The notes beneath the pieces were generated by a model. The model saw only the letters and a program-made list of their open reading frames with translations, searched no databases and was not told where the DNA came from. From CBFHSF01 sp965661055 (GTDB taxonomy: Bacteria > Bacteroidota > Bacteroidia > Flavobacteriales > Schleiferiaceae): DNA of 64,000 nt. How positions within the stretch are numbered: the first letter of the stretch is position 1; every line of letters starts with the position of its first letter. The translations under genes were made by a program, and so were the position numbers. Shown in pieces: positions 24,399-33,232 of the stretch. The stretch spans positions 62,001-126,000 of the forward strand of contig CBFICS010000002.1 in assembly GCA_965661055.1 (NCBI GenBank), given 5' to 3'.

Positions 24399-26261
24399 TT
24401 ATCTCCCCATAAAAACCATTAAAACATTGATGTCAGATGGACTAACACCGCTTATTCGGCTGGCTTGAGAGATCGTTTTGGGTTGAATGTCTGTTAATTT
24501 TTGACGAGCCTCCATGCTTAAAGACTCTAATTTAAAATAATCAAAGCCGTTTGGAATCTTCAAGTCTGATAACCTTTGAGCTTTTTCGACATTGTCTTTT
24601 TCCTTATTAATATATCCACTATACTTAATCTCAATTTCCACTTGCTCTTTTACTTCGTCAGAGAAACGGTTTATTTTTTCCCATAACAATGGACAGCACG
24701 AAAAGTGATTTAATGTAAAATTAGGACGAGATAAAATGGATTTTGCTTTTACCTTTTGGTTTAATTCAGCAGACCCTAATTCCTTTAGCAAATGATTTAT
24801 TTCAGAAGGATCAACAGACTCTTTATTAATTATTTTCAATAATTCTTTAATGTCAGCTTCTTTTTGAACCAAAGCAGCAAGCCTTTCATCAGACACTAAA
24901 CCGATTTGATGTCCTAACCTTAGAAGGCGTAAATCAGCATTGTCTTGGCGCAACAACAGCCTATACTCTGCCCTACTCGTAAACATTCTATAAGGCTCTT
25001 CTGTGCCTTTAGTAATTAAATCGTCTATCAATACCCCGATATAAGCTTCGTTTCTATCCAACATAAAGGCAGGTTTATTGTCTGCCTTTAAACTAGCATT
25101 AACACCTGCCATAAGTCCCTGACAAGCGGCTTCTTCATATCCGGTAGTACCATTAATCTGACCCGCGAAATATAATCCTTCAACCAACTTAGTTTCTAAA
25201 GTATGTTGAAGTTGTGTTGGTGGAAAATAATCATATTCTATTGCGTATCCTGGTCTAAAGAATTTCACGTTTTCAAACCCAGGAACCTTTTTTAAACTGG
25301 CCACTTGAACCTCTTCAGGTAGACTGGTTGAAAATCCATTAATATACATTTCAACGCTCCCCCTAGCTTCTGGCTCGACAAATAATTGATGACGGTCTTT
25401 ATCCGCAAAGCGATTAATCTTATCTTCTATACTAGGACAATATCTTGGGCCTATACTTTGAATCGATCCGTTATACATCGGACTGCGATCAAAACCAGTT
25501 TTTAATTGATCATGTACTTCAGGATTTGTGTAGGCAATCCAACAAGACATTTGCTGATCAGTAATCTTTGTGTCTGTATAACTAAACTTACCCGGCACCT
25601 CATCCCCTTTTTGTTCTTCAAATTTTGAGTAATCTAATGAACGACCATCAACCCTTGGTGGGGTTCCTGTTTTCATTCTACCATATTCGAAACCTAAATC
25701 AACTAAATCTTTGGTAATACCTGTAGCCGCTCTTTCGCCTGCACGACCACCACCGTAATTTTTTTCTCCTATGTGTATAAGACCATTTAAAAAGGTCCCA
25801 TTGGTAAGAACAACCGTTTTACCATAAAACGATTTTCCAATACCAGAAACAACCCCTTTTACTTTTTTGTCCTCAACGATCAAGCTAGTAACCATGTCTT
25901 GGAAAAAATCTAAAGCGGGAATCGCCTCTAAACGCAACCTCCATTCTTCAGCAAACTTCCAACGATCACTCTGGACTCTTGGTGACCACATAGCAGGACC
26001 CTTACTTCTGTTAAGCATCCTAAACTGAAGAGCGGTTTCGTCAGAAATCACACCACTTAATCCACCTAAAGCATCAATCTCGCGAACAATTTGACCTTTA
26101 GCTACACCACCCATTGCAGGATTACACGACATCTGACCAATGGTCTGAAGGTTCATAGTAATCAGTAGAGTTTTAGATCCTCGATTTGCCGCAGCAGCTG
26201 CTGCTTCACAACCCGCGTGACCCCCTCCTACAACAATAACATCATACAAATCTATATTCAT
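24399..26261 (-). CDS. mnmG: tRNA uridine-34 carboxymethylaminomethyl-modifying protein MnmG (GidA)
   Basis: A 620-residue FAD protein that, with MnmE, modifies uridine 34 of several tRNAs. The FAD loop DVIVVGGGHAGCEAAAAAANRG is at 7-27. Further motifs are GQMSCNPAMGGVAKGQIVREIDALGG, GPAMWSPRVQSDRW, the redox-region cysteines in SCWIAYTNP and RYCPSIEDK, and the C-terminal helical domain involved in MnmE/tRNA binding ending with SRISGVSPSDINVLMVF. The length is normal. It lies 17 bases after ybeY. parS-like sites flank it on both sides; in many bacteria gidA lies near the origin. Confidence 0.97.
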   Translation of the reverse strand: MNIDLYDVIVVGGGHAGCEAAAAAANRGSKTLLITMNLQTIGQMSCNPAMGGVAKGQIVREIDALGGLSGVISDETALQFRMLNRSKGPAMWSPRVQSDRWKFAEEWRLRLEAIPALDFFQDMVTSLIVEDKKVKGVVSGIGKSFYGKTVVLTNGTFLNGLIHIGEKNYGGGRAGERAATGITKDLVDLGFEYGRMKTGTPPRVDGRSLDYSKFEEQKGDEVPGKFSYTDTKITDQQMSCWIAYTNPEVHDQLKTGFDRSPMYNGSIQSIGPRYCPSIEDKINRFADKDRHQLFVEPEARGSVEMYINGFSTSLPEEVQVASLKKVPGFENVKFFRPGYAIEYDYFPPTQLQHTLETKLVEGLYFAGQINGTTGYEEAACQGLMAGVNASLKADNKPAFMLDRNEAYIGVLIDDLITKGTEEPYRMFTSRAEYRLLLRQDNADLRLLRLGHQIGLVSDERLAALVQKEADIKELLKIINKESVDPSEINHLLKELGSAELNQKVKAKSILSRPNFTLNHFSCCPLLWEKINRFSDEVKEQVEIEIKYSGYINKEKDNVEKAQRLSDLKIPNGFDYFKLESLSMEARQKLTDIQPKTISQASRISGVSPSDINVLMVFMGR

Positions 26262-26277
26262 AGTTCCACGTGAAACA
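26262..26277. other. parS-like ParB binding site, upstream of mnmG
   Basis: AGTTCCACGTGAAACA matches TGTTNCACGTGAAACA at 15 of 16 positions. It lies exactly in the 17-base gap between the ybeY stop and the mnmG start. It shares the core GTTCCACGTGAAAC with the site at 24383-24398. Confidence 0.75.
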
Positions 26278-26278
26278 T

Positions 26279-26680
26279 TTAAGCGCGCAAAGATAGATAA
26301 TAATCTTCCTTTTCAGTCATTAACTTCTTTTCTTCCAATGATTTATCCTTATAACCAACCAAATGAAGGGCACCGTGAAATACTACACGGCACAACTCAT
26401 CAAAAAAAGTACTATTAGAAAGCGAGGCGTTTTCTTTAACCCGGTCTAAACTGATATAAATTTCACCTAATAATCGATTCTTGCGATTATAGTCGAAGGT
26501 TATAATGTCTGTAAACGTATCATGATCAAGAAAACTGACATTCATCTCATAGAGCTCCTCATCACATAACCCTTTGTATATCAAGCCTTTAATTGTAAGC
26601 TCGTGGTCTGTACACATTTGGATTATTACCGGTTCGCAAACCGATGCCACCTCATCAGAAATATTAATCCATTGAATCAT
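26279..26680 (-). CDS. ybeY: Endoribonuclease YbeY
   Basis: A 133-residue zinc endoribonuclease for 16S rRNA maturation and ribosome quality control. The active-site region reads FHGALHLVGYKDKS: the first two His ligands of HGxLHLxGYDH are kept but the third (His) is replaced by Lys-Asp, so Asp is the probable third ligand. I believe this GYKDK form is common in Bacteroidota. The upstream signature ITFDYNRKNRLLGEIYIS is normal. The start overlaps the DUF4175 gene by 17 bases. Confidence 0.9.
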   Translation of the reverse strand: MIQWINISDEVASVCEPVIIQMCTDHELTIKGLIYKGLCDEELYEMNVSFLDHDTFTDIITFDYNRKNRLLGEIYISLDRVKENASLSNSTFFDELCRVVFHGALHLVGYKDKSLEEKKLMTEKEDYYLSLRA

Positions 26681-29600
26681 TTAAATATGACTTCTTTATC
26701 TGTTGGTAAAAGTTTTGCAAAAGTAAGGGAGAGTTTTGATGAGATTCCTTGTAACCCTTTTTATTTTCTAAAAACTTACGCTTTGACTCTTCTTTAAGAG
26801 TCATATAAAGTTCTTTGTTTTTTGACTCTCGTTTTACCTCTTTCTCCTGAGTGCGTTCAGCTTCTTCAACTTCAAGCAATCTAGTTTCAATTTCACGCAA
26901 ACGCTCTTTCTTTTGTTCAAAGCTAATATTGGGATCAAGAAGTTCGCGTTCGAACTCCTTCATGCTCTCAATAGCCCCATTGTTTTCTCCCCCTTTATTC
27001 TTCTTTTCTAACTCCATCCTGATCATTTCTTGACGAGCTAACATCTCCATAATCTCCTTGCCAGAACGTCCTTCAGATCCTTTACCATCTCCCTCGCCCT
27101 TTTCCTTGCCATTCTTCCCTTGATCAGGCTTTCCTTTTTGTCCAGGCGTTGGATTACTTTCTCCGAACTCTTTGCCCAATTTCTCTTGCATGTTTTTCAT
27201 TTCACTAGCCGAAGGACTTGAACTAGAACCCCCTGGTTTTTCACAGTTTTGATTTCCTTGCTGTTGGTTGGCCAAGTCTTGCCTCATCTGTTGCAAAACA
27301 TCACTTAAAACCCATGCAATGTAATTCAGGTTATACATAATGTCGCGCTGAAAACGCGTCCCTTGATCTAGCTGACCGTCTTGTAAAGCTTCAAGCGACT
27401 TTTCTTGTTGAGATTTCAAGGATATCACTTTCTTAGACAAAACAGGGTCAAGTTCAGGAACGCGGGCCATTAAATTGTCTAAACTGTCTTTTACCAACTC
27501 GAGTTTAGAAGTAAGGTCACCTTGCTCAACTAATTGTTCCTTATACTCTGGATTGTTTATGTCGATCCTAGAAAAGGTGTTAAACAATCCTTCTTCTTTA
27601 AAGCTTACCCACACAACATTGTCTAATAATTGCTCTAGGTGCTCTATGTTCTCTTTTTTCTTCTCTTGACTCATGTTGGACTGCATCATGCTCAAAAGAC
27701 TCTGTAAGGCCTCCAAATCTTCTTTAGATTGCTCTTTGCTTTTCTTGGATTCTGAGTTTTTACCTTTCTTTTGAGACTCAGTTGCCTTCTTGCTATTCTC
27801 TGAAGCAGAATTTGCTTTTTCTTGTGTTTTCTCTAATCCACTATACTCTTGTGATAACTCTTGATTTTTTTCTATCAACTCTTCTTGCTCTTTTTTGACT
27901 TCTTCAGTTATTGCCTCAGCCTCTTTTTGCTTTTGAAGGTCTTGAGTCCGCAAAGCTTCTTCAGTTTTAGCAATAGCCTCTTCAACTCTTTCAATCTGTT
28001 GATCAAGCTTCATTTGAAAAACAGCATCCTTATAAAGCTCTTCAAGTCTTTTTAGTTGATCCACTTTATAGTCTAGCTCACGATTCATCTGGTCCATATC
28101 AGACTTTTCTAAACCATCCTCTTGGGCTTTTTCTTTCAGAGACTCAAGGAACTCTTGAAGTTCCGGATCGTTTAGTTTTTCTAATAACTCATTAAGCTTC
28201 TTTTCATTTTCAACATCTTTCTTACCATCAAGCTTATCGAGTTTTTCCTCCATCGCTTTTTGCTTCTCTTCAAGCTTCTTCGTTTCCTCAATGAACTTTT
28301 CTACGAGCTCTTTTTGCTTTTGGTTTTTATTTCTAGAGAGATTTTTTTGCTCTTGAAGACTTTCAATACTTTTTTGAAGTTTCTCAAATTCTTTCTTAGA
28401 AGTACTAATAGATTGATTTTGCTCCTCTATCCTTTTCTTGTCAAACTCGTGTTTTTCAGAAAGTGAGACATCCTTTAATCGTATTTTAGAACTTTGCTTG
28501 AACTTACTTCCATGAACCGCATCGTTGTCAAATACTCTACAAACTATAGAGGTAAATCCATCATTAACCAATTGAGCAATTGAATCGATGAGCAAATAAT
28601 CAGATAACGTTGATTCATTGCCGCGAACAGATTGAAGCACAACTTCTTCTTCTGTATCCTTTAAACCAATCCATTGAATGCTTTTTACCCCATAATCATC
28701 TTGCCCTTCTACATAAGCTTCTAAAACTCCTAATTCATAATTAACGGAATCGCTAAAATCAATTATTTCAGGTGTTAAGTCTTTGATGGCTTGCGCTGAA
28801 AAAACAATGGGAAAAGCAAGAGTAGAATCATCGTTCTGCAAGAAAAACTGATATTTAAAAGACTGCTTAACGGTGCTTTCAACTACTTGATTAGAAAATG
28901 CAAAACTGTCATTATTGATCTTAATCCATGAGTTCTTAATGCTTTTCCCCTTGAGAGACCAAACTACTTTAGATCCTTCATAAAATTGAAAATCACCTAC
29001 ATTTTTCAATGCTTTGACCGGTTGTTTTGTGTAGGCTGGAGGAATTATTTCTAGCGAAAAATCAGAGACTACAGGTAGAGAAATAACTTCTACTTCAAAT
29101 GATTTACTCTTGAAACCATCCACTTCAAAATAGAATGAAAAATCGTCATGAGGCGCTAAAAGCTTTTTGGCCCATTCTTCTTTTGATTGCCTTTGAAGAG
29201 AAATCCTAGTTTCATTAATTACCACAAAAGAATTCTGAGATAAATAATCACCCCCGACCAGCAGAGAAAAAGACATTTCGCGATTAGCAACCACTTTCGT
29301 GGGAGTATTATTAATAAATTGAAATGGGGCAACGGGTAGGTATTCTTGGGTGTATTCAACAATTCTTACACCTGATTCTTTAAACTTGGCACCCCACTCT
29401 GACAAACCAATACTAAGGAACAAAAGAACGGGAGCTAGGAATAATAAAAAAAGCTTCTTGTTCTCTTTAAAAGATACGGCCTTATCAAACTGAATATTAT
29501 CTAAAATTTTCGCCTTTTGATCTGCACTGGCTTTTACCAGTTCAGAATCACCCATGCCTTTTAGTTCAAGATAAGAAAGTAACTCATCATTAATTTCTGG

Positions 29601-29894
29601 CAGTTTTTTTCTCAGAACTTGAGCGCTGTCAACGTCAGAAAAAAAGCGCTCATAAGACAACCATTTAAAAAGAGGCCATACCGTATAGCGAATTAAAAGG
29701 ACCCATAAAATTCCTAGTGAAGAAAAAAACAGACCTTTGCGTACCTCTGTACCAAATTGACCAAAGTATTCAAGAACAATAACAACGAACAAAAAAACGA
29801 GTCCGATTATCAATGTAACCAGCAATCCTTTTATCCATTCATTAAAGAAAAACTTCTTTTTAAATTTTCTTAACTTCGATTCAATTCTATCCAT
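26664..29894 (-). CDS. DUF4175 family membrane protein with long coiled coil
   Basis: A 1076-residue protein of unknown function typical of Bacteroidota, usually next to mnmG. Three membrane helices (about 22-43, 54-73 and 145-166) precede a beta-rich extracytoplasmic region (about 190-470), then a very long charged coiled coil rich in Glu, Lys and Gln (about 485-760), a helical region, a low-complexity segment of Gly, Lys, Ser and Pro (about 890-985) and a last charged helix (about 990-1060). It could be a stalk or scaffold in the envelope, but no reaction can be inferred. It is first in the unit DUF4175 - ybeY - mnmG and divergent from the DUF3298 lipoprotein. Confidence 0.85.
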   Translation of the reverse strand: MDRIESKLRKFKKKFFFNEWIKGLLVTLIIGLVFLFVVIVLEYFGQFGTEVRKGLFFSSLGILWVLLIRYTVWPLFKWLSYERFFSDVDSAQVLRKKLPEINDELLSYLELKGMGDSELVKASADQKAKILDNIQFDKAVSFKENKKLFLLFLAPVLLFLSIGLSEWGAKFKESGVRIVEYTQEYLPVAPFQFINNTPTKVVANREMSFSLLVGGDYLSQNSFVVINETRISLQRQSKEEWAKKLLAPHDDFSFYFEVDGFKSKSFEVEVISLPVVSDFSLEIIPPAYTKQPVKALKNVGDFQFYEGSKVVWSLKGKSIKNSWIKINNDSFAFSNQVVESTVKQSFKYQFFLQNDDSTLAFPIVFSAQAIKDLTPEIIDFSDSVNYELGVLEAYVEGQDDYGVKSIQWIGLKDTEEEVVLQSVRGNESTLSDYLLIDSIAQLVNDGFTSIVCRVFDNDAVHGSKFKQSSKIRLKDVSLSEKHEFDKKRIEEQNQSISTSKKEFEKLQKSIESLQEQKNLSRNKNQKQKELVEKFIEETKKLEEKQKAMEEKLDKLDGKKDVENEKKLNELLEKLNDPELQEFLESLKEKAQEDGLEKSDMDQMNRELDYKVDQLKRLEELYKDAVFQMKLDQQIERVEEAIAKTEEALRTQDLQKQKEAEAITEEVKKEQEELIEKNQELSQEYSGLEKTQEKANSASENSKKATESQKKGKNSESKKSKEQSKEDLEALQSLLSMMQSNMSQEKKKENIEHLEQLLDNVVWVSFKEEGLFNTFSRIDINNPEYKEQLVEQGDLTSKLELVKDSLDNLMARVPELDPVLSKKVISLKSQQEKSLEALQDGQLDQGTRFQRDIMYNLNYIAWVLSDVLQQMRQDLANQQQGNQNCEKPGGSSSSPSASEMKNMQEKLGKEFGESNPTPGQKGKPDQGKNGKEKGEGDGKGSEGRSGKEIMEMLARQEMIRMELEKKNKGGENNGAIESMKEFERELLDPNISFEQKKERLREIETRLLEVEEAERTQEKEVKRESKNKELYMTLKEESKRKFLENKKGYKESHQNSPLLLQNFYQQIKKSYLNDSMD

Positions 29895-29926
29895 TGAGTT
29901 TTCTATACTTTGATACCCATATAATT

Positions 29927-30640
29927 ATGAAACGCTTAACCTATATTATACTTGCCTTGACATTCGTTGCTTGTACCGAAAGCAAAACGAAACCCATCAA
30001 AAATAAGGAAAGTATTGTGCTTTCAACGACAAGAACCGAAAAGAGTATTGAAGAACCTAATGGCGGTGGCCTCGATTTTGTTTACCAACGGTTAACCGAG
30101 TCTCCGACAAGCCCTATCCATTTAAACGAAGAAACCTGGAAAACGTTTAGCGACAGTATTTTATTCATTTACAATTTCTCTGGAAACCTTGACTCTATTG
30201 CCAATGATTTAATTGCTGAATACAACGAGGTGGTAAAAGACTTTCCTGATTATTATACCCCTTGGTTTTTAGAAGTGGTAGAGTCTGAACACTACAACAC
30301 CCCAGAGTGGTTAGGACTTACCATTTACACCAATTCATATATGGGCGGCGCCCATCCAACTGAAAACTTCTATTTTGTCCACATAAATCCACAAACTAGT
30401 AATTTCTTTACCATAGATTCTATTGCTGAAAACAAGGAAGAACTATACCTCCGAGTACTCAACAGATTGCGTGAAAAAAATTCGACTATAGATACAATTC
30501 CACATATAAAAAACTTTAGCCTTTCGGCGGATTCAATTATGTTCTTTTATAATGTCTATGAGGTAACCTCTTATTCTGAGGGCGCCCAAGCCGCAACCTT
30601 TTCTAGAAGTGAGTTATCAGATATAATTTCTTTTAAATGA
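29927..30640 (+). CDS. DUF3298/DUF4163-type lipoprotein
   Basis: A 237-residue lipoprotein from the ATG at 29927 (KRLTYIILALTFVACTESK, lipid-carrying Cys near residue 15); an earlier in-frame TTG would only add a leader. The body resembles RsiV-like DUF4163/DUF3298 proteins: YTPWFLEVVESEHYNTPEWLGLTIYTNSYMGGAHPTENFYFVHINPQT and a closing domain ending VYEVTSYSEGAQAATFSRSEL. Such domains occur in anti-sigma factors and envelope sensors. The stop overlaps the next gene, a TPR histidine kinase, by four bases, so the lipoprotein may feed that sensor; this is inferred from context only. Confidence 0.75.
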   Translation: MKRLTYIILALTFVACTESKTKPIKNKESIVLSTTRTEKSIEEPNGGGLDFVYQRLTESPTSPIHLNEETWKTFSDSILFIYNFSGNLDSIANDLIAEYNEVVKDFPDYYTPWFLEVVESEHYNTPEWLGLTIYTNSYMGGAHPTENFYFVHINPQTSNFFTIDSIAENKEELYLRVLNRLREKNSTIDTIPHIKNFSLSADSIMFFYNVYEVTSYSEGAQAATFSRSELSDIISFK

Positions 30641-32619
30641 ATAAAGTATTCTTTATTATAAGCCTTTTGTTTACTTGCATAATTCTTCCCGCGAAAGCGC
30701 AAACAAAACCATTACAAGACAGTATAGACGCCTATCTAGACTTGCGTGAGCCAAACAAAGCTTTGAAATTTATTCAAGCAAATATGTCCGCCGAAAAAAG
30801 GGTTTTTCTCAATACCCAAAAGGCTAGAATCTTTTTGAAGTTCAAAAAAAATGTTGATTCTGTCCCTAGTATTTGTTTAAATAATATTGGTGAAAATAAT
30901 AATAACACGGACTCCTCAGTTCAAGGGTATATTGCCAAGAATTATGAAATTTTAGGTCATTATTATTATTACAAAAAAGATTTTGTTAAGTCTATTCAAC
31001 AGCTAAATTTTGCGTCCAACCTTTATGATAATTTGGGGAAGCATGAAGAATCTCTGTATTGCAAAAATACTGCCGGAACAATTTTTTATTTAAACAAAGA
31101 TTACAAGAATGCTCTGGAAACATTTTTAAGCTGTGAAGAATATTTTTACAAAAACCCAATAGATACCATTAACCTAATAGACCTAAAAATTGATATTGGT
31201 TTAGTTTACCATGCATTAAATCAGTATGAAAAGTCAAATGTTGAACATAAAAGCGCATTAGAATTAACCACTAAGTCACAGAATTTGCAAAAGGGCGACA
31301 TTTACAACAACTTAGGGTTGAATTATTTTGAGTTAGGAAAAAGAGACTTGTCTCTATCCTACTACCAAAAGGCCTTGGTAGAATACCGAGCGATAAATCA
31401 CAAGAATGTATCAAAGGTTTATAACAATCTCGGACTTCTGTATAGTTTTCACTTTAAGAATTATGAAAAAGCCCTTTTCTACTTTAATAAGTCCCTTGAG
31501 CAAAAAAGTAAAAGCCCAAATATTTCATACGCAAATACAAAAACAAATATTGCTTCTGCGCTTATTGCTAAAGGAAATATTGAAGAAGCAATTCCGGTAT
31601 TAAAAGAGGCTTTATCTATCTATGATGCTTATGATTATGTAAAGGGTAAATTGAATGTTTACAATTTATTAGTTTCTGATTACAGCCTTTCGAAAAATTA
31701 CAAAGAAGCTTTTCACTACCAAAAAATTATTACCGACTTAAAAGACTCTATTAACTCTTTTAATACGAACCAAGAGATAGGGTCTATTATTAGCACTTAT
31801 GAACAAAAAGAAAGTGAAAGAGAGGTTGAGAGGAAGTTAAAAGAAAGTGAGTACCAGGAAACCTTTAATAATCAATCAAGAATCATTACTTTCTCTGTCA
31901 TGTTATTCTTTGTAGGAGCTACTATTTTCTTTTACTATTTGTACCGACAAACTAAAAACAAACAAAAGGCATCGCTCCAATTAGCCAGAAAGGATAAAGA
32001 ATTAAGCATTGTTTCTTCCCTGGTAAAAGGACAAGAAAGCGAAAGAAATAGAATTGCTAGAGAATTGCACGACTCTTTAGGCAACACATTAGCTATTTTA
32101 AAAAATAAGGCACAAATTTTAAAAGCTCAAGATCCGGATTTACTAGGCTTGGTAAAAATAGCTGCAGAGGAAGTGCGGACCATTTCGCACGATCTCATGC
32201 CAGAAAGTTTATTGCGTTTTGGACTTTTTGACGCCCTAGAAGACCTAAAAAAGCTATGGGAATACAACGGCAAGGTGGTTGTTGATTTAAATGTTCCTAC
32301 CGATATTAACGATTATTTTTCCCCTGAGGAAACGCAAACTGTTTACCGGATTATTCAAGAAGCTATTAAAAACGCAATTCAACACGGTAAGTCAAATTAT
32401 ATGGTTATTCAGTTTTTAATAGAAAATAAACAAAGAATATCAATTGTTATTGAAGACAATGGCGTCGGATTTGACACTTCTAAACCAAATAATGGTATCG
32501 GATTAAAAAATATTGAAAACAGGGTCTTATTTTTACAAGGATTTATTAACATTGAAAGTACTAAAAACGGCACCAAATTAAGTATATCCATCCCCATTGA
32601 AAAAAACCACCACACATAA
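30637..32619 (+). CDS. TPR-containing sensor histidine kinase (HisKA_3)
   Basis: A 660-residue sensor. A signal peptide (about 1-22, ending PAKAQ) exports the sensor half, which consists of TPR repeats (about 95-370; e.g. GDIYNNLGLNYFELGKRDLSLSYYQKAL and KVYNNLGLLYSF). A coiled linker (385-412) is followed by a membrane helix (416-437). The kinase core has His478 in RIARELHDSLGN (HisKA_3, NarL-type) and the ATPase motifs QEAIKNAIQHG, DNGVGFD and NGIGLKNIENR. These pair with LuxR-type regulators, and one follows directly. A CCCGCGAAAGCG motif encodes part of the signal peptide (LPAKAQ). Confidence 0.9.
   Translation: MNKVFFIISLLFTCIILPAKAQTKPLQDSIDAYLDLREPNKALKFIQANMSAEKRVFLNTQKARIFLKFKKNVDSVPSICLNNIGENNNNTDSSVQGYIAKNYEILGHYYYYKKDFVKSIQQLNFASNLYDNLGKHEESLYCKNTAGTIFYLNKDYKNALETFLSCEEYFYKNPIDTINLIDLKIDIGLVYHALNQYEKSNVEHKSALELTTKSQNLQKGDIYNNLGLNYFELGKRDLSLSYYQKALVEYRAINHKNVSKVYNNLGLLYSFHFKNYEKALFYFNKSLEQKSKSPNISYANTKTNIASALIAKGNIEEAIPVLKEALSIYDAYDYVKGKLNVYNLLVSDYSLSKNYKEAFHYQKIITDLKDSINSFNTNQEIGSIISTYEQKESEREVERKLKESEYQETFNNQSRIITFSVMLFFVGATIFFYYLYRQTKNKQKASLQLARKDKELSIVSSLVKGQESERNRIARELHDSLGNTLAILKNKAQILKAQDPDLLGLVKIAAEEVRTISHDLMPESLLRFGLFDALEDLKKLWEYNGKVVVDLNVPTDINDYFSPEETQTVYRIIQEAIKNAIQHGKSNYMVIQFLIENKQRISIVIEDNGVGFDTSKPNNGIGLKNIENRVLFLQGFINIESTKNGTKLSISIPIEKNHHT
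30686..30700. repeat. CCCGCGAAAGCG motif copy in a signal-peptide coding region
   Basis: TTCCCGCGAAAGCGC; differs from the 7326 copy only at the last base. It encodes the LPAKA cleavage region of the TPR kinase signal peptide. Confidence 0.6.
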
Positions 32620-33232
32620 AATTCTACTCGTAGACGATCACCCAATTGTTGGGGCATCAACAAAGTCTGTCTTAGAAGTAGAAGATAATATTGAGGTGAT
32701 TGGGGTCGTTTATTCTGCTAAGGAACTCTTTGCTTTTTTAGAAAAGCGCTTACCGGATATTTTAATTTTAGACGTAAGTCTACCCGATATTGATGGCTTT
32801 GAAATCTGTAAAAGATTCAAAAAAACAAACCACAATATTGATGTTATCATCTATACAATGCATAACATTCCCCGTTTTATTGAATATTTTTACGACAGTG
32901 GTGCCAAAGGGTTTGTTTTAAAGAGCGGTGAATTTGGAGAGCTTGTTCATGCAATTAGTGCCGTGGTAAATGGGCAACGTTACTTTCCTACCAAAGAAAT
33001 TCCAGAAACTGGACTTGATGAAGCTAGCGAAGAAAATCAAATACAATTGACGGAGTTAGAGAAAAAATTGATTGTTCATTTAGATAAAAACTATTCAACT
33101 CTTGAGATAGAAAGAAGATTATCGATTACTAAAACGGAAATTTTTTCACTGAGAAAAAGTCTTTTATTTAAAACCAACGTTTCTAATACTCAAAAATTGA
33201 TAGAAAAAGCGAAAATGAATAAATGGATTTAA
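32597..33232 (+). CDS. NarL/LuxR-type response regulator, TTG start
   Basis: A 211-residue partner of the TPR kinase. The receiver domain shows the acidic pair Asp13-Asp14 (LLVDDHP), the phospho-acceptor Asp59 (DILILDVSLPDIDG) and the conserved Lys in GFVLKSGEF. The C-terminal part (about 150-211, LTELEKKLIVHLDKNYSTLEIERRLSITKTEIFSLRKSL) is a divergent LuxR-type helix-turn-helix. The only usable start is TTG at 32597, 23 bases inside the kinase gene, which implies translational coupling. The next gene overlaps its end by ten bases. Confidence 0.85.
   Translation: MKKTTTHKILLVDDHPIVGASTKSVLEVEDNIEVIGVVYSAKELFAFLEKRLPDILILDVSLPDIDGFEICKRFKKTNHNIDVIIYTMHNIPRFIEYFYDSGAKGFVLKSGEFGELVHAISAVVNGQRYFPTKEIPETGLDEASEENQIQLTELEKKLIVHLDKNYSTLEIERRLSITKTEIFSLRKSLLFKTNVSNTQKLIEKAKMNKWI

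Noticed and set aside
27700..28470. Open frames on the plus strand inside the DUF4175 gene (e.g. 27861-28055, 28260-28466)
   Set aside because: They are shadows of Glu/Lys-rich coiled-coil codons, giving Phe/Leu-rich peptides without gene features.
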